A DNA stretch of 19,188 bases from Geobacter sp. (GTDB lineage: Bacteria > Desulfobacterota > Desulfuromonadia > Geobacterales > Geobacteraceae), in assembly GCA_003857395.1 (NCBI GenBank), contig RPRC01000140.1, positions 1-19,188 of the forward strand, written 5' to 3'. The position numbers and the translations under genes were made by a program. The notes beneath the pieces are model-generated. The model was not told the DNA's origin, did no database searches, and worked only from the letters and a program-made list of their open reading frames with translations. This document shows, in pieces, positions 1 to 8,185 of the stretch (within the stretch, counting starts at the first letter, position 1; each line of letters starts with the position of its first letter).

Positions 1-2
1 CA

Positions 3-2174
3 TCCATTGATCTCAATATTCTTTTCGACCGATCCCTGGCGATCCGTTCATCAGTGGCCGACGTCAAGTTTACCTTGGTCCTGACCATCTGTCTGGTGGT
101 TATGGTCATCTTTCTGTTTTTGCGCAACTTTTCAGCAACAGTAATCCCCAGCCTGGCACTCCCTTTATCCATTATCGGCACCTTTGCCGCCATGCATCTC
201 TTGAACTTCAGCATCAATAACATCTCTCTCATGGCACTTACCCTCTCTGTCGGGTTTGTGGTGGACGATGCAATAGTTATGCTGGAAAATATCGTCCGAC
301 ACATGGAGCAGGGTGAAGGTGTGATGGAAGCCGCACTGAAGGGATCTAGGGAGGTGGGTTTTACTATCATCTCCATGACCTTGTCACTGGTGGCGGTTTT
401 TATTCCGGTGCTGTTCATGGGCGGCATAATGGGCCGCCTTCTGCATGAATTTGCCGTTACCATCAGCATCGCGATCCTGATTTCCGGGTTCGTTTCCCTT
501 ACGTTTACGCCCATGCTCTGCAGTCGTTTTCTCCGTCCTCCCTCCAAGGAACGGCATGGCCGTCTCTATATGGCACTGGAGAGTTTTTTCAACCGAATGC
601 ATTGCGCTTACGATCGGAGTCTGCATGCAGTGCTCAATCGTCGCCGTGTTGTTCTGGTGGTAATTCTGCTCTTGACGGTTGTCACAGGCTGGCTGTTCGT
701 CAAGATGCCGAAAGGTTTCCTGCCCAGTGAAGATACCGGGCAGCTGTTCGCTTTTACCGAGGCCGCCCAGGGGATCTCATTCGATGATATGGTGGCACAC
801 CAGCGTCAGTTGGCGAACATTGTCGCCCAAGACCCCAACATAGAAGCTTTCATGTCTACTGTCGGATCAGGTGGCGCGAGTTCCTCCAGCAATACCGGCC
901 GCATGTTCATGCGCTTGAAGCCACTTGACCAAAGAAAGCTTTCCGCCGACGAAATTATTGAGGAACTTAAACCGAAACTCGCTACGGTGCCGGGAATCAA
1001 GATGTATCTGCAAAACCTTCCGGCCATCCGCATAGGCGGGAGGTTGACCAAGAGTCAATACCAGTTCACGCTGCAGAGTCCCGACAAGGACGAGTTGTAC
1101 AGATCTTCAATCTTACTTGAAGAGAAGATGCGTGCTTTGCCGCAGCTGCAGGACGTTACCAGCGATCTGCAAATCAAGAGTCCCCAGGTTACTGTACAGA
1201 TTGACCGTGATAAGGCTTCCGCACTGGGTGTCTCGGTTGAGCAGATTGAGAATGCCTTGTATTTTTCCTATGGTTCTCGACAGGTAACGACAATTTATGC
1301 ACCCAACAACCAGTATCAGGTAATCCTGGAACTGGCTGAGCAATACCAGCGGGAACCAGCAGCTCTTTCCCTGCTCTATGTTCAAGCCGACAACGGAAAA
1401 CTCGTGCCCCTCAACACCATTGCCTCCACTACGAAAGGGTTGGGACCGCTCACGGTGAATCACCTGGGGCAGCTTCCCGCGGTTACCCTTTCGTTTAATC
1501 TCAAACCCGGAGTTGCTCTGGGGGATGCCGTGCCCTTGGTGGAGAAACTGAGCCGCGAGACCCTGCCGTCGACCATAGCTACCAGTTTTCAGGGGACGGC
1601 ACAGGCTTTTCAGTCATCGCTGCAGGGACTCTGGTTGCTCCTTCTTATGGCGCTGCTGGTCATTTATATTGTTCTCGGAATTCTCTATGAGAGTTTTATC
1701 CATCCGCTTACCATCCTTTCCGGGCTTCCCGCAGCGGGTTTCGGTGCGCTGGTCACGCTCATGCTGTTTCATAAAGACCTTGATGTCTATGCCTTTGTCG
1801 GGGTGATAATGCTGATCGGGATTGTAAAGAAGAATGCGATCATGATGATCGACTTTGCGCTCGAGGCACAGCGAAAGGAAGGGAGAACGCCACTGGACGC
1901 CATTTGTCAAGGCGCACTGATACGTTTTCGCCCCATCATGATGACAACCATGGCCGCCCTTATGGGAACGCTGCCTATTGCAATTGGTTTCGGAGCAGGC
2001 GCCGAGGGACGTCGTCCCTTGGGTTTGGCGGTGGTTGGGGGCCTCATCGTATCTCAGTTGCTGACACTTTACATAACGCCAGTGGTCTACTACTATATGG
2101 ACAGATTGCAGGTCCGGATGGTTACTTTTTTGCGTAGGGGGCGAGTTAATCGTCAACCTTCAGAACTCGACTGA
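3..2174 (+). CDS. RND-family efflux pump inner-membrane permease, 5' partial
   Basis: This is the C-terminal part (about 723 codons) of a proton-driven RND exporter of the HAE1/MdtB-MdtC type, which would work with a periplasmic adaptor and an outer-membrane channel. The reading frame is open from base 3, so the gene begins outside the window; the GTG at 54 is internal, because the codons before it read as conserved RND sequence (DRS..IR.SV.DV). Visible hallmarks are the TM4 motif FVVDDAIVMLENI with the paired aspartates of the proton relay, the second large periplasmic loop, and the TM10 segment IGIVKKNAIMMIDFAL with the conserved lysine. The MdtB/C-like TM4 wording suggests a multidrug rather than a heavy-metal pump, but the substrate cannot be read from sequence. 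The C-terminus is complete and ends 18 bases before the next gene, so the two could be co-transcribed. Confidence 0.93.
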   Translation, partial: SIDLNILFDRSLAIRSSVADVKFTLVLTICLVVMVIFLFLRNFSATVIPSLALPLSIIGTFAAMHLLNFSINNISLMALTLSVGFVVDDAIVMLENIVRHMEQGEGVMEAALKGSREVGFTIISMTLSLVAVFIPVLFMGGIMGRLLHEFAVTISIAILISGFVSLTFTPMLCSRFLRPPSKERHGRLYMALESFFNRMHCAYDRSLHAVLNRRRVVLVVILLLTVVTGWLFVKMPKGFLPSEDTGQLFAFTEAAQGISFDDMVAHQRQLANIVAQDPNIEAFMSTVGSGGASSSSNTGRMFMRLKPLDQRKLSADEIIEELKPKLATVPGIKMYLQNLPAIRIGGRLTKSQYQFTLQSPDKDELYRSSILLEEKMRALPQLQDVTSDLQIKSPQVTVQIDRDKASALGVSVEQIENALYFSYGSRQVTTIYAPNNQYQVILELAEQYQREPAALSLLYVQADNGKLVPLNTIASTTKGLGPLTVNHLGQLPAVTLSFNLKPGVALGDAVPLVEKLSRETLPSTIATSFQGTAQAFQSSLQGLWLLLLMALLVIYIVLGILYESFIHPLTILSGLPAAGFGALVTLMLFHKDLDVYAFVGVIMLIGIVKKNAIMMIDFALEAQRKEGRTPLDAICQGALIRFRPIMMTTMAALMGTLPIAIGFGAGAEGRRPLGLAVVGGLIVSQLLTLYITPVVYYYMDRLQVRMVTFLRRGRVNRQPSELD

Positions 2175-2192
2175 GGTGGGGTAAAGCTGCTT

Positions 2193-3335
2193 ATGTCATT
2201 GTTTTTTCTGACATTCTTCTCACTCTATGGTGGAATGCATTATTATGCTTACCGCAAGGTGAATTCAGCATTTCCCCTATCATTTCCATCTGCTTTTTCT
2301 CTCGTTGTCTTTATGCTGATAATGGTTCTGGCGCCGTTGTTTGTCCGCCTTCTTGAAAAAGAAGGGCTAGGCATTGTTGCTGTTCCGCTTGCTTTTGCCG
2401 CTTATCTCTGGATGGGGTTCCTTTTTCTGTTTTTCATCACAATGCTGCTGATCGATCTTGGGCGTGTCCTGGTTTGGTGTGCTGGGTTTGTCTTTCATCG
2501 AGAACCATTGATATTTGTAAGCCATCGGCAGGCTTTTCTCGGCGCATTTTTCGTTTCGCTCGGGATTGCCTGCTACGGCTATCGCGAAGCTGGGGCTATC
2601 AGGCTGGAAAAAGTAGTGGTACCGACCAGCAAGCTTCCACCATCGGTGAAGTCTTTCAGGATTGTTCAGATTTCCGATGTTCATTTGGGCCTTATCATGC
2701 AAGAACAAAGGCTGAAGAAAATTATCCAGGAAATTGAAACAGCGCATCCCGATCTGCTGGTTTCGACCGGTGATTTGGTGGACGGTCAAACAGATGGGAT
2801 GACGGCTTTGTCAGCCGCTCTGGAGAAAGTACATCCTCCTTTTGGAAAGATTGCCGTTACCGGTAATCATGAGTATTATGCAGGGATAAAGAACTCTCTG
2901 GTTTTTTTGAAGCAGGCCGGTTTCACCGTACTCCAGGGAGAAATGCTTGATGTGGGTGGGGTGATTACTGTCATTGGTGTAAATGATCCTGCCGGCATAA
3001 AATTTGGCTTGGGGAAAAACACTGAAGAGGTTATTCTGACAAAGGTGCCTCAAGGGCGTTTCGTCTTGATGCTGAAACACCGGCCGATTGTGGCAAGGCA
3101 AAGCGTTGGGTTGCTCGATCTGCAACTTTCGGGGCACATCCATAAAGGACAGATTTTTCCGTTCGGGCTGGTAACGTATCTCTTCTACCCGGTAAAAACC
3201 GGTTTATCCCGGATTATGAACGCGCCCTATCTTTACGTGAGCAGAGGTACGGGAACCTGGGGGCCACCGATACGATTTCTGGCGCCCCCGGAGGTTACTG
3301 TCATTGAACTGGTGAGTGTTGCCGGGCAAGACTAG
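2193..3335 (+). CDS. Membrane-anchored metallophosphoesterase (YkuE/YaeI-type)
   Basis: This 380-residue protein has an N-terminal half with about four hydrophobic segments (roughly residues 1-20, 32-52, 60-98 and 112-130) followed by a calcineurin-like phosphoesterase domain. All metal-binding blocks are present in order: SDVHLG (D162, H164), STGDLVDG (D184), TGNHEYY (N225, H226), LKHRP (about 294-298) and SGHIHKGQ (H315, H317). The family hydrolyses phosphomonoesters or diesters with a dinuclear metal site; YaeI and YkuE members are linked to lipid or cell-envelope substrates, and the membrane anchor here fits that. A GAGGTGGGG stretch before ATG 2193 can act as ribosome binding site. The exact substrate is unknown. 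It ends 10 bases from the end of the oppositely oriented small gene at 3346. Confidence 0.9.
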   Translation: MSLFFLTFFSLYGGMHYYAYRKVNSAFPLSFPSAFSLVVFMLIMVLAPLFVRLLEKEGLGIVAVPLAFAAYLWMGFLFLFFITMLLIDLGRVLVWCAGFVFHREPLIFVSHRQAFLGAFFVSLGIACYGYREAGAIRLEKVVVPTSKLPPSVKSFRIVQISDVHLGLIMQEQRLKKIIQEIETAHPDLLVSTGDLVDGQTDGMTALSAALEKVHPPFGKIAVTGNHEYYAGIKNSLVFLKQAGFTVLQGEMLDVGGVITVIGVNDPAGIKFGLGKNTEEVILTKVPQGRFVLMLKHRPIVARQSVGLLDLQLSGHIHKGQIFPFGLVTYLFYPVKTGLSRIMNAPYLYVSRGTGTWGPPIRFLAPPEVTVIELVSVAGQD

Positions 3336-3345
3336 CGGAGAGGTG

Positions 3346-3525
3346 TCATCGGCAATCATCACGCCAGGTGCAGGAAAACTGCCCGCAGGAATCAGAAGAC
3401 TCAGTGTTGTAGCAGTCGTTGTTTCTTTCGTCCCGCTGTATTGCTCGTATGATCTCGGCTTTTTTCATGTTTTTAATCTGTATGCCTCGATCTTTTGCAA
3501 CTTTTTTCACGTCTTCGAGTTTCAT
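3346..3525 (-). CDS. Small SAP-like, cysteine-rich conserved protein (59 aa)
   Basis: A 59-codon gene on the minus strand. The N-terminal part (residues 1-30) reads as a SAP/Rho-N-like helix-turn-helix: VKKVAKDRGIQIKNMKK followed by AEIIRAIQ. Four cysteines follow at positions 38, 47, 52 and 58, in the pattern C-x8-C-x4-C-x-W-R-x2-C. A strong Shine-Dalgarno (AAGGAG) lies 8 bases before ATG 3525, and a promoter is placed upstream (3570-3597). From memory, short SAP proteins with this cysteine/WR tail are recurrent in Geobacter and relatives. A nucleic-acid-binding or metal/redox role is inference. Any open frame on the opposite strand here is its shadow. Confidence 0.82.
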   Translation of the reverse strand: MKLEDVKKVAKDRGIQIKNMKKAEIIRAIQRDERNNDCYNTESSDSCGQFSCTWRDDCR

Positions 3526-3569
3526 GCAAGTATCTCCTTATAGATGGACATCGTCGAATTTCGTTTAAA

Positions 3570-3597
3570 ACTATAGCAAAGAAGTTCGCAAATTCAA
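3570..3597 (-). promoter_or_regulatory. Sigma70-like promoter for the SAP-like gene
   Basis: Read on the minus strand, TTGAAT (3592-3597) and TATAGT (3570-3575) are separated by 16 bases, 45 bases upstream of the SAP-like start codon. Match to the sigma70 consensus is 4/6 and 5/6. No experimental support. Confidence 0.5.
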
Positions 3598-3654
3598 CCT
3601 GTCAAATTTTGCTTATAGTGTATTTTTACCGGGTAAGAAAAAGGAGAAAGTTAC

Positions 3655-4434
3655 ATGGGTGTCAATGCGTTTTGTAGTTACAGGATAATCATTAACTCTT
3701 TGAGGTCGCTGCTTTTCGTATTTCTTTGGCTTTCAATGTTTCTGTTGTGCAGGGATGCTTCGGCATTGACCCTCCCCGAAAAACTGGTCTATGACCTGAC
3801 TTGGACCGGCATCAAGGCGGGAACGGCAACTCAGGAAATTGCCGTGGAAAAGGGGGAGATTAAAATTGTGTCCATTGCCCGTTCTGCAGACTGGATAACA
3901 GTTTTTTTTCCCGTGGAGGATCGGATTGAGTCGATTTTAACGATAACACCAGAATCAAAGTTGGGTCTGTCGAAATCGTACAATATGAAGACTCGGGAAG
4001 GAAGTCATCGCAGAGATAGGGAGATTCAGTTCAATCATGCTAAAGGAATCGCCTATTACAAGGACAACCTTAATGGGGAAAAAAGTGAGCTTCCCATAGC
4101 TGCGGCAACTTTGGATACCCTTTCCAGCTTTTACTTTGTAAGGACTCTCAAGCTTGAAGTTGGGAAATCAGTTTTTCTTACGATTCTCGATAATAAAAAA
4201 ACATGGAATGTTGAGGTTCAGGTGCTCAGGAAAGAGAAGATTAAAACGTCTCTAGGCACTTTTGAAACCATTGTGATCAAGCCGCTCATGCAGTCGGAGG
4301 GGATAATCGATAAAAAAGGCGAGATGCTTATCTGGTTAACTGATGATAAGCGGCTCCTCCCGGTAAAAATGAAAACCAAGGTTAAGATTGGTAGTGTAAC
4401 CGCCACCTTGGTGGGCGGTTCCTTCCCGCGCTAG
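3655..4434 (+). CDS. DUF3108-family exported protein
   Basis: A 259-residue protein with an N-terminal signal or anchor segment (hydrophobic core about residues 17-32, small residues ending near ASA at 36-38). The mature part matches the DUF3108 style: it opens with EKLVYDLTWTGIKAGTAT and continues as a beta-rich domain with DRIESILTIT, a middle KSELPIAAATLDTLSSFYFVR-like segment, and a C-terminal WLTDDKRLLPVKMK strand pair. DUF3108 proteins are periplasmic or lipid-facing beta-sheet proteins of unknown function. AAGGAG lies 9 bases before ATG 3655. A TATAGT element at 3614-3619 could be its -10 box, but I see no good -35. It lies head-to-head with the SAP-like gene across 129 bases and is not clearly co-transcribed with the biotin operon. 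Confidence 0.85.
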   Translation: MGVNAFCSYRIIINSLRSLLFVFLWLSMFLLCRDASALTLPEKLVYDLTWTGIKAGTATQEIAVEKGEIKIVSIARSADWITVFFPVEDRIESILTITPESKLGLSKSYNMKTREGSHRRDREIQFNHAKGIAYYKDNLNGEKSELPIAAATLDTLSSFYFVRTLKLEVGKSVFLTILDNKKTWNVEVQVLRKEKIKTSLGTFETIVIKPLMQSEGIIDKKGEMLIWLTDDKRLLPVKMKTKVKIGSVTATLVGGSFPR

Positions 4435-4619
4435 TCCTTTTCTTTCGACTGAAGAATATGTGCAACCGGCAGTGCAAGTAGTAGAAAACTGCTCAGAAGT
4501 AAGTTGCCAGTTGCTATTTATCACCACAGACAGGTTGGTGAGAGGAGACACGTCCCCACGCCAAACTCCTGACTCCCGCAGCATCTGGCAACAAAATTCC
4601 TTTTACAAACAAAGGTGGA
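4435..4619. other. Non-coding gap upstream of the biotin promoter
   Basis: I see no gene, terminator hairpin with T-tract, or RNA fold in these 185 bases between the DUF3108 gene and the bioF promoter. Confidence 0.5.
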
Positions 4620-4625
4620 TATGAT
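4620..4625 (+). promoter_or_regulatory. -10 box of the biotin operon promoter
   Basis: TATGAT matches the sigma70 -10 consensus at 5 of 6 positions; a weak TTCCTT lies 17 bases upstream. The implied transcription start is near 4632, at the left edge of the inverted repeat at 4630-4672, which is the expected geometry for a repressor operator. The -35 is poor, so confidence is limited. Confidence 0.45.
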
Positions 4626-4629
4626 ACCC

Positions 4630-4672
4630 CCTAGTCTGTCAACCATATGGATTGGCTGGTTGACAGACTAGG
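4630..4672. promoter_or_regulatory. Perfect 15-bp inverted repeat, BirA-like biotin operator
   Basis: CCTAGTCTGTCAACC (4630-4644) and its exact complement GGTTGACAGACTAGG (4658-4672) flank a 13-base centre. The inner half-sites TGTCAACC/GGTTGACA resemble the bipartite BirA operator (E. coli half-site TTGTAAACC, 7 of 9 positions with the base before included). The spacing of 13 is shorter than the 16 of E. coli. It sits at the predicted transcription start and upstream of the bioF ribosome binding site, consistent with repression by biotinoyl-AMP-bound BirA. A different repressor remains possible because the conserved arms extend beyond the BirA half-site. Confidence 0.7.
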
Positions 4673-4700
4673 TATTATTCAAGAGGAGGGGCGATCTGAG

Positions 4701-5924
4701 GTGAGTTGCTTTGCGCGCGAATTGAGTCTTTTGAAAGACCAGGGACTCTACCGATGCATGCCTTCTATTGCGGGGAGTCAGAATGCCCGGGTGGTTGTGG
4801 ACGGGAAAGAGGTTCTCCTCCTTTGTTCCAACAACTATCTTGGTTTGGCGAATCATCCGGCGCTTAAGGAAGCATCGATACAAGCCGTTGTGCGCTATGG
4901 TGTCGGTACTGGTGCTTCCCGTCTCGTTTCAGGGACAATGGAGCTTCATGAACTGCTCGAAAGGCAAATTGCTTCCTTTAAAGGTACAGAGCGGGCCTTG
5001 CTGTTTAATTCCGGGTATGCCGCGAATACCGGTGTTATCCCTGCACTTGCACAAAAGGGCGATACCCTCTATTCGGACAAATTGAATCACGCCAGCATTG
5101 TTGACGGATGTCTTCTTTCACGTGCCCGCCTGGTGCGCTATCCTCACAGCGACATGGCCTTTCTCCGCCGGCGTTTGGCAGAGCATCGAGGGGACGGCCG
5201 CAGAATTATTATTTCAGATGGGGTCTATAGCATGGATGGAGACATGGCTATGCTGTCGGAGTTGGTTGCAATCAAAAAAGAGTATGGAGCACTCCTCATG
5301 GTGGATGACGCCCATGGAACCGGGGTCTTGGGGGCTACCGGGCGCGGCACGGCAGAGCATCTTGGCCTGTCAGCGGAGATCGATATTTCCATGGGCACAC
5401 TGGGCAAGGCTCTTGGAGGATTCGGGGCATTTATAGCGAGCTCTGACGAGATTATCGAATATCTCGTGAACAAGGCGCGTTCATTTGTTTTTTCAACCTC
5501 TTTGCCACCGGCTGTTCTGGCCGCTGCATCTGCGGCTTTTGACATTGTGGATTCCAAAGAGGGGGCCGAACTGCGCCAGCGATTGACAGAGAATACTGCG
5601 TATTTGCGAAATGCCCTCCGTGAAGCCGGTTTTGACACTCTGGGCAGCGAGACTCAGATAATTCCTGTCTTTGTGGGTGACGCGCAGAAAACCATGGAAT
5701 TTTCTCGTGCTCTCCTGGAAGAGGGTGTTTTTGTCCAGGGGATCCGCCCTCCAACTGTTCCCGTCGGCGGCAGTCGCCTTCGGTGCACTCTTATGGCAAC
5801 CCACAACATATCTGACCTGCAGCAAGTAGTGAAAGCCGTGTGCCGGGCAAGTGTTAAGGTGGGCTATCCCGGCAGAGAATTGGCCGGTGATAATGATTCC
5901 AGGTATTCACACGAGGTTATCTGA
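4701..5924 (+). CDS. bioF: 8-amino-7-oxononanoate synthase
   Basis: BioF condenses pimeloyl-ACP (or -CoA) with L-alanine to 8-amino-7-oxononanoate, the first ring-building step of biotin synthesis; it is a cytosolic PLP enzyme. Family motifs are clear: [34 protein letters not shown], the [10 protein letters not shown] block that stacks on PLP (His205), and [11 protein letters not shown] with the PLP lysine (Lys236, numbering from GTG). I choose GTG 4701: AGAGGAGG at 4682-4689 is a strong ribosome binding site, the 407-aa product begins like other BioF proteins (...[12 protein letters not shown]), and the operator then stays upstream. The in-frame ATG at 4647 has no ribosome binding site and lies inside the operator. 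The stop overlaps the next start by one base (TGATG). The closely related KBL enzyme is less likely given bioC downstream. Confidence 0.93.
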   Translation: MSCFARELSLLKDQGLYRCMPSIAGSQNARVVVDGKEVLLLCSNNYLGLANHPALKEASIQAVVRYGVGTGASRLVSGTMELHELLERQIASFKGTERALLFNSGYAANTGVIPALAQKGDTLYSDKLNHASIVDGCLLSRARLVRYPHSDMAFLRRRLAEHRGDGRRIIISDGVYSMDGDMAMLSELVAIKKEYGALLMVDDAHGTGVLGATGRGTAEHLGLSAEIDISMGTLGKALGGFGAFIASSDEIIEYLVNKARSFVFSTSLPPAVLAAASAAFDIVDSKEGAELRQRLTENTAYLRNALREAGFDTLGSETQIIPVFVGDAQKTMEFSRALLEEGVFVQGIRPPTVPVGGSRLRCTLMATHNISDLQQVVKAVCRASVKVGYPGRELAGDNDSRYSHEVI

Positions 5925-6742
5925 TGCCGTTTATCACAACCAGTGACTCATCCACTCTGTATTATGAAGAGGTCGGTTGCGGAAAACCCTTGCTGTTCGT
6001 TCACGGCTGGTCACTTTCCTCTCAGATCTGGTTGCACCAAATAGAATACTTTTCATCTCGTTTCCGGTGTATTGTTTTTGATCTACGGGGCCACGGCCGT
6101 TCCATGCCATCCAGTTCAGGATATGGCATAGCCCTTCTGGCCGCAGATCTGACGCTGTTTTTCGACAGACTGTGTCTTTCCGAGGTGACCCTTGTCGGCT
6201 GGTCCCTCGGGTCTCTTGTCTCGCTTGCCGCTTACCCTGCAGTACGGGAAAGGCTTGCTTCACTGGTACTGGTATCCGGCACCTCGAAATACTGTTCATC
6301 CGCAGACTATCCCCATGGCCTTCCTCCGAAGGAGCCAAGATCGCTTTCTCTGCTTCTGAAGAGAAACCCGCAAAAGGCAATGGATAGTTTTCTGCGTACA
6401 ATGTTTGCCGAAGAGCAGCAATTCGAAAACGGGTTTGAGGCATTTGAAAAGGATATTCTGCCCTTACTGCCGCCCCCCTCTGTGAAGGTTATGGTTCCGG
6501 TTCTGCAGACCCTTGAAACAACAGATATGCGTCCTGTTCTCTCCTCTGTTCGAGAACCGGCACTGATGATTCATGGAGACAGGGATTTGATCTGTCCTGT
6601 TGATGCATCCCGATTCATGGCCGAACAGATATCCGGTGCGCACTGTATTATCCTCGCCGGGGCAGGGCATGCTCCCATGTTTTCACGTCCCAGAGATTTT
6701 AATTCCACACTTGAAACGTTTCTTGAAAATATCTATGGTTAA
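5924..6742 (+). CDS. bioH: Alpha/beta hydrolase, probable pimeloyl-ACP methyl ester esterase (BioH type)
   Basis: This 272-residue alpha/beta hydrolase sits between bioF and bioC, where the expected activity is demethylation of pimeloyl-ACP methyl ester, the step that ends BioC-dependent chain synthesis. The fold markers are FVHGWS (oxyanion region, about 25-30), FDLRGHGRS (52-60), nucleophile elbow GWSLG with Ser94, acid in HGDRD (Asp221) and GAGHAP with His249. Length fits BioH (about 256 aa in E. coli). Translation is coupled on both sides: the start overlaps bioF by 1 base and the end overlaps bioC by 8 bases. Bacteria use several non-orthologous esterases here (BioG, BioK, BioJ and others), so the BioH name rests on family plus context. 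Confidence 0.85.
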   Translation: MPFITTSDSSTLYYEEVGCGKPLLFVHGWSLSSQIWLHQIEYFSSRFRCIVFDLRGHGRSMPSSSGYGIALLAADLTLFFDRLCLSEVTLVGWSLGSLVSLAAYPAVRERLASLVLVSGTSKYCSSADYPHGLPPKEPRSLSLLLKRNPQKAMDSFLRTMFAEEQQFENGFEAFEKDILPLLPPPSVKVMVPVLQTLETTDMRPVLSSVREPALMIHGDRDLICPVDASRFMAEQISGAHCIILAGAGHAPMFSRPRDFNSTLETFLENIYG

Positions 6743-7556
6743 AATTGAAAGATCAAAAGTACGGAAAGCCTTTGATCGGGGTGCATGTCGATACGAAGAT
6801 ATCGTCATCGTTCAGAAGCTGGTTATTGAAAGGATTCTTTCGAACCTCGCGAAAACGTCCCTTTATCAAGCCCCCCGGCGGATACTTGATGTCGGAGCAG
6901 GAACCGGAATGCTTCTCAGGTCTTTGCGAAAGCACTATCCTGTCGCTTTCCTTGCAGGGGTCGATCTTGCACCGGGTATGGGAACTGCGGCAAGAGGTTC
7001 CTTGCAGGATGAGGGACAGATCTTTTATGTTGAAGGAGATGCTGAAAACCTCCCCTTTGCCGATGGATCATTCGACCTAGTGGTTTCGACCTCAACGTTC
7101 CAGTGGCTTACCGTGCTTGAGAAAGCTTTCTCTGAGGCAAAAAGGGTTCTTGTGCCTGGTGGTACATTTCTATTCGCCCTGTTTGGTGAAAGTACTCTGC
7201 ATGAGTTGAAGAGTTCTTACCGCAGTGCCCTGATTGCTGAAAAAGCAGCCGGCAAGGATCGATCACATGTTTTCTTTACGCCGGGAACTGTGGCGACAAA
7301 TCTTGCAGAATTTGGCTTCAGCGAAATATCAGTAGAGAATTCTATCGAGAAAGAGTACTACCCTGACGTGCCTGCGTTTCTCAAAGCACTCAAGGGTATT
7401 GGTGCCGGCACGCCCGCGTCTCTTCCTTTAGAGGGGCTTGGCGGAAGAAGAGTCCTGACGAAGATGGCGGAGGTCTACCAGCGTGATTTCTCAGATGAAA
7501 GGGGCGTTCCGGCCACCTATGAGGTTATCTATGGAAAAGGCGTGAAAGTCTCATAA
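6735..7556 (+). CDS. bioC: Malonyl-ACP O-methyltransferase
   Basis: BioC methylates malonyl-ACP with S-adenosylmethionine so that the fatty-acid enzymes accept it as a primer for pimeloyl chains. The 273-residue product opens with the BioC-type KIERSKVRKAFDRGA..Y region, then SAM-binding motif I ILDVGAGTGMLL (50-61), an acidic residue in GVDLAPGM, a GDAENLPFADGSFDLVVS block, the BioC-like STSTFQWL, and LVPGGTFLFALFGESTLHEL. ATG 6735 is chosen because it overlaps the bioH stop (ATGGTTAA) and gives the normal family length; the frame is open further upstream to 6600, but that would add 45 residues overlapping bioH. Last gene of the operon; a terminator follows at 7613-7648. Confidence 0.92.
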   Translation: MVKIERSKVRKAFDRGACRYEDIVIVQKLVIERILSNLAKTSLYQAPRRILDVGAGTGMLLRSLRKHYPVAFLAGVDLAPGMGTAARGSLQDEGQIFYVEGDAENLPFADGSFDLVVSTSTFQWLTVLEKAFSEAKRVLVPGGTFLFALFGESTLHELKSSYRSALIAEKAAGKDRSHVFFTPGTVATNLAEFGFSEISVENSIEKEYYPDVPAFLKALKGIGAGTPASLPLEGLGGRRVLTKMAEVYQRDFSDERGVPATYEVIYGKGVKVS

Positions 7557-7557
7557 A

Positions 7558-7606
7558 CGCTATGGAGAGGGACTCGGGTGAAGGATTCCGGAGGGAGATC
7601 ATAGCG
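7558..7606. repeat. Short inverted repeat after bioC
   Basis: CGCTATG (7558-7564) and CATAGCG (7600-7606) are exact complements flanking 35 bases. The meaning is unknown; it may simply extend the terminator region. Confidence 0.3.
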
Positions 7607-7612
7607 AATATG

Positions 7613-7648
7613 AAAAAAGGCCGCATCGGATTGATGTGGCCTTTTTTT
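7613..7648. terminator. Bidirectional intrinsic terminator
   Basis: A 14-bp stem (AAAAAAGGCC.CAT against ATG.GGCCTTTTTT, with one G-T pair) closes a 7-base loop. The T-tract on each strand lets it end both the + strand bio operon and the minus-strand gene at 7716, which converge here. Confidence 0.92.
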
Positions 7649-7715
7649 AACTCTAACCGTTTGTAGTCTGAATTGCTGTTGCTATCGTGTCAGTGTTTCG
7701 GATGGTGTCGGGACG

Positions 7716-7970
7716 TTATTTCTTTTCAGATGCTGCGGCATCTTTCTCTTTTGCAGACTTCGTTTTCTGAAGGGCCTTGTACTGAGCTGTCGTATCCGCC
7801 CCTTTCGTTGTATCGCTGATCGTTTCCTCTTTAAGAACCGTACCGTCAGGGGTGCTTACCGTCATGGTTACGGTGGCTTCCTGGGTGGGGTACTCTTCTG
7901 CGGCAAAGACCAGTCCTGCACAGGAAAAAAATGCAGAGGCTGTTACTACGGTAGCGAGAAATTTTTTCAT
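7716..7970 (-). CDS. Small exported hypothetical protein (84 aa)
   Basis: I do not recognise a family. Residues 1-23 are a textbook Sec signal peptide (MKKF, hydrophobic core, FAA cleavage region). The roughly 60-residue mature part is hydrophilic, Thr-rich (TVTMTVSTPDGTVLKEETISD reads as a short beta-hairpin) and ends in a Lys/Ala/Glu tail with no cysteines, so it is a soluble periplasmic or secreted protein. A strong AAGGAGG lies 5 bases before ATG 7970. Expression is convergent with the bio operon and shares its terminator. Confidence 0.8.
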   Translation of the reverse strand: MKKFLATVVTASAFFSCAGLVFAAEEYPTQEATVTMTVSTPDGTVLKEETISDTTKGADTTAQYKALQKTKSAKEKDAAASEKK

Positions 7971-7996
7971 GCTTTCCTCCTTGAAATTAGATGACA

Positions 7997-8027
7997 GTTA
8001 TAATGAGAAGATTTTCAGTGCGGAACA
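7997..8027 (-). promoter_or_regulatory. Possible promoter and GTGCGGAACA site upstream of the exported protein
   Basis: On the minus strand TATAAC (7997-8002) lies 17 bases from TTCCGC (8020-8025), which is a poor -35. The latter is part of GTGCGGAACA (8018-8027, + strand), a 10-mer that recurs twice upstream of the ArsR gene (13534 and 13558), so it may be a regulator site replacing a consensus -35. Inference only. Confidence 0.3.
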
Positions 8028-8185
8028 TGCTAGAATCATTTTATAAATAATAGCAATAGAACGGAAGGATGCAAGGATCTTCTTATGGATTTCATCACAT
8101 CAAGTTAATCACGGGCGTTGAATAATTAGTTGCCGAAGATAAACATGGTGGAAAACGCAACAGGTTTCAGCAAGATGTTGCTTGG

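Noticed and set aside
3316..3543. Plus-strand open frame between the phosphoesterase and DUF3108 genes
   Set aside because: No ribosome binding site; it is the shadow of the minus-strand SAP-like gene.
4647..4700. ATG 4647 as the bioF start
   Set aside because: No ribosome binding site; the codon lies in the centre of the 4630-4672 inverted repeat; the 18 extra residues are not typical of BioF.
6600..6734. 5' extension of bioC inside bioH
   Set aside because: It would add 45 residues overlapping the hydrolase gene; ATG 6735 overlaps the bioH stop and gives normal BioC length.
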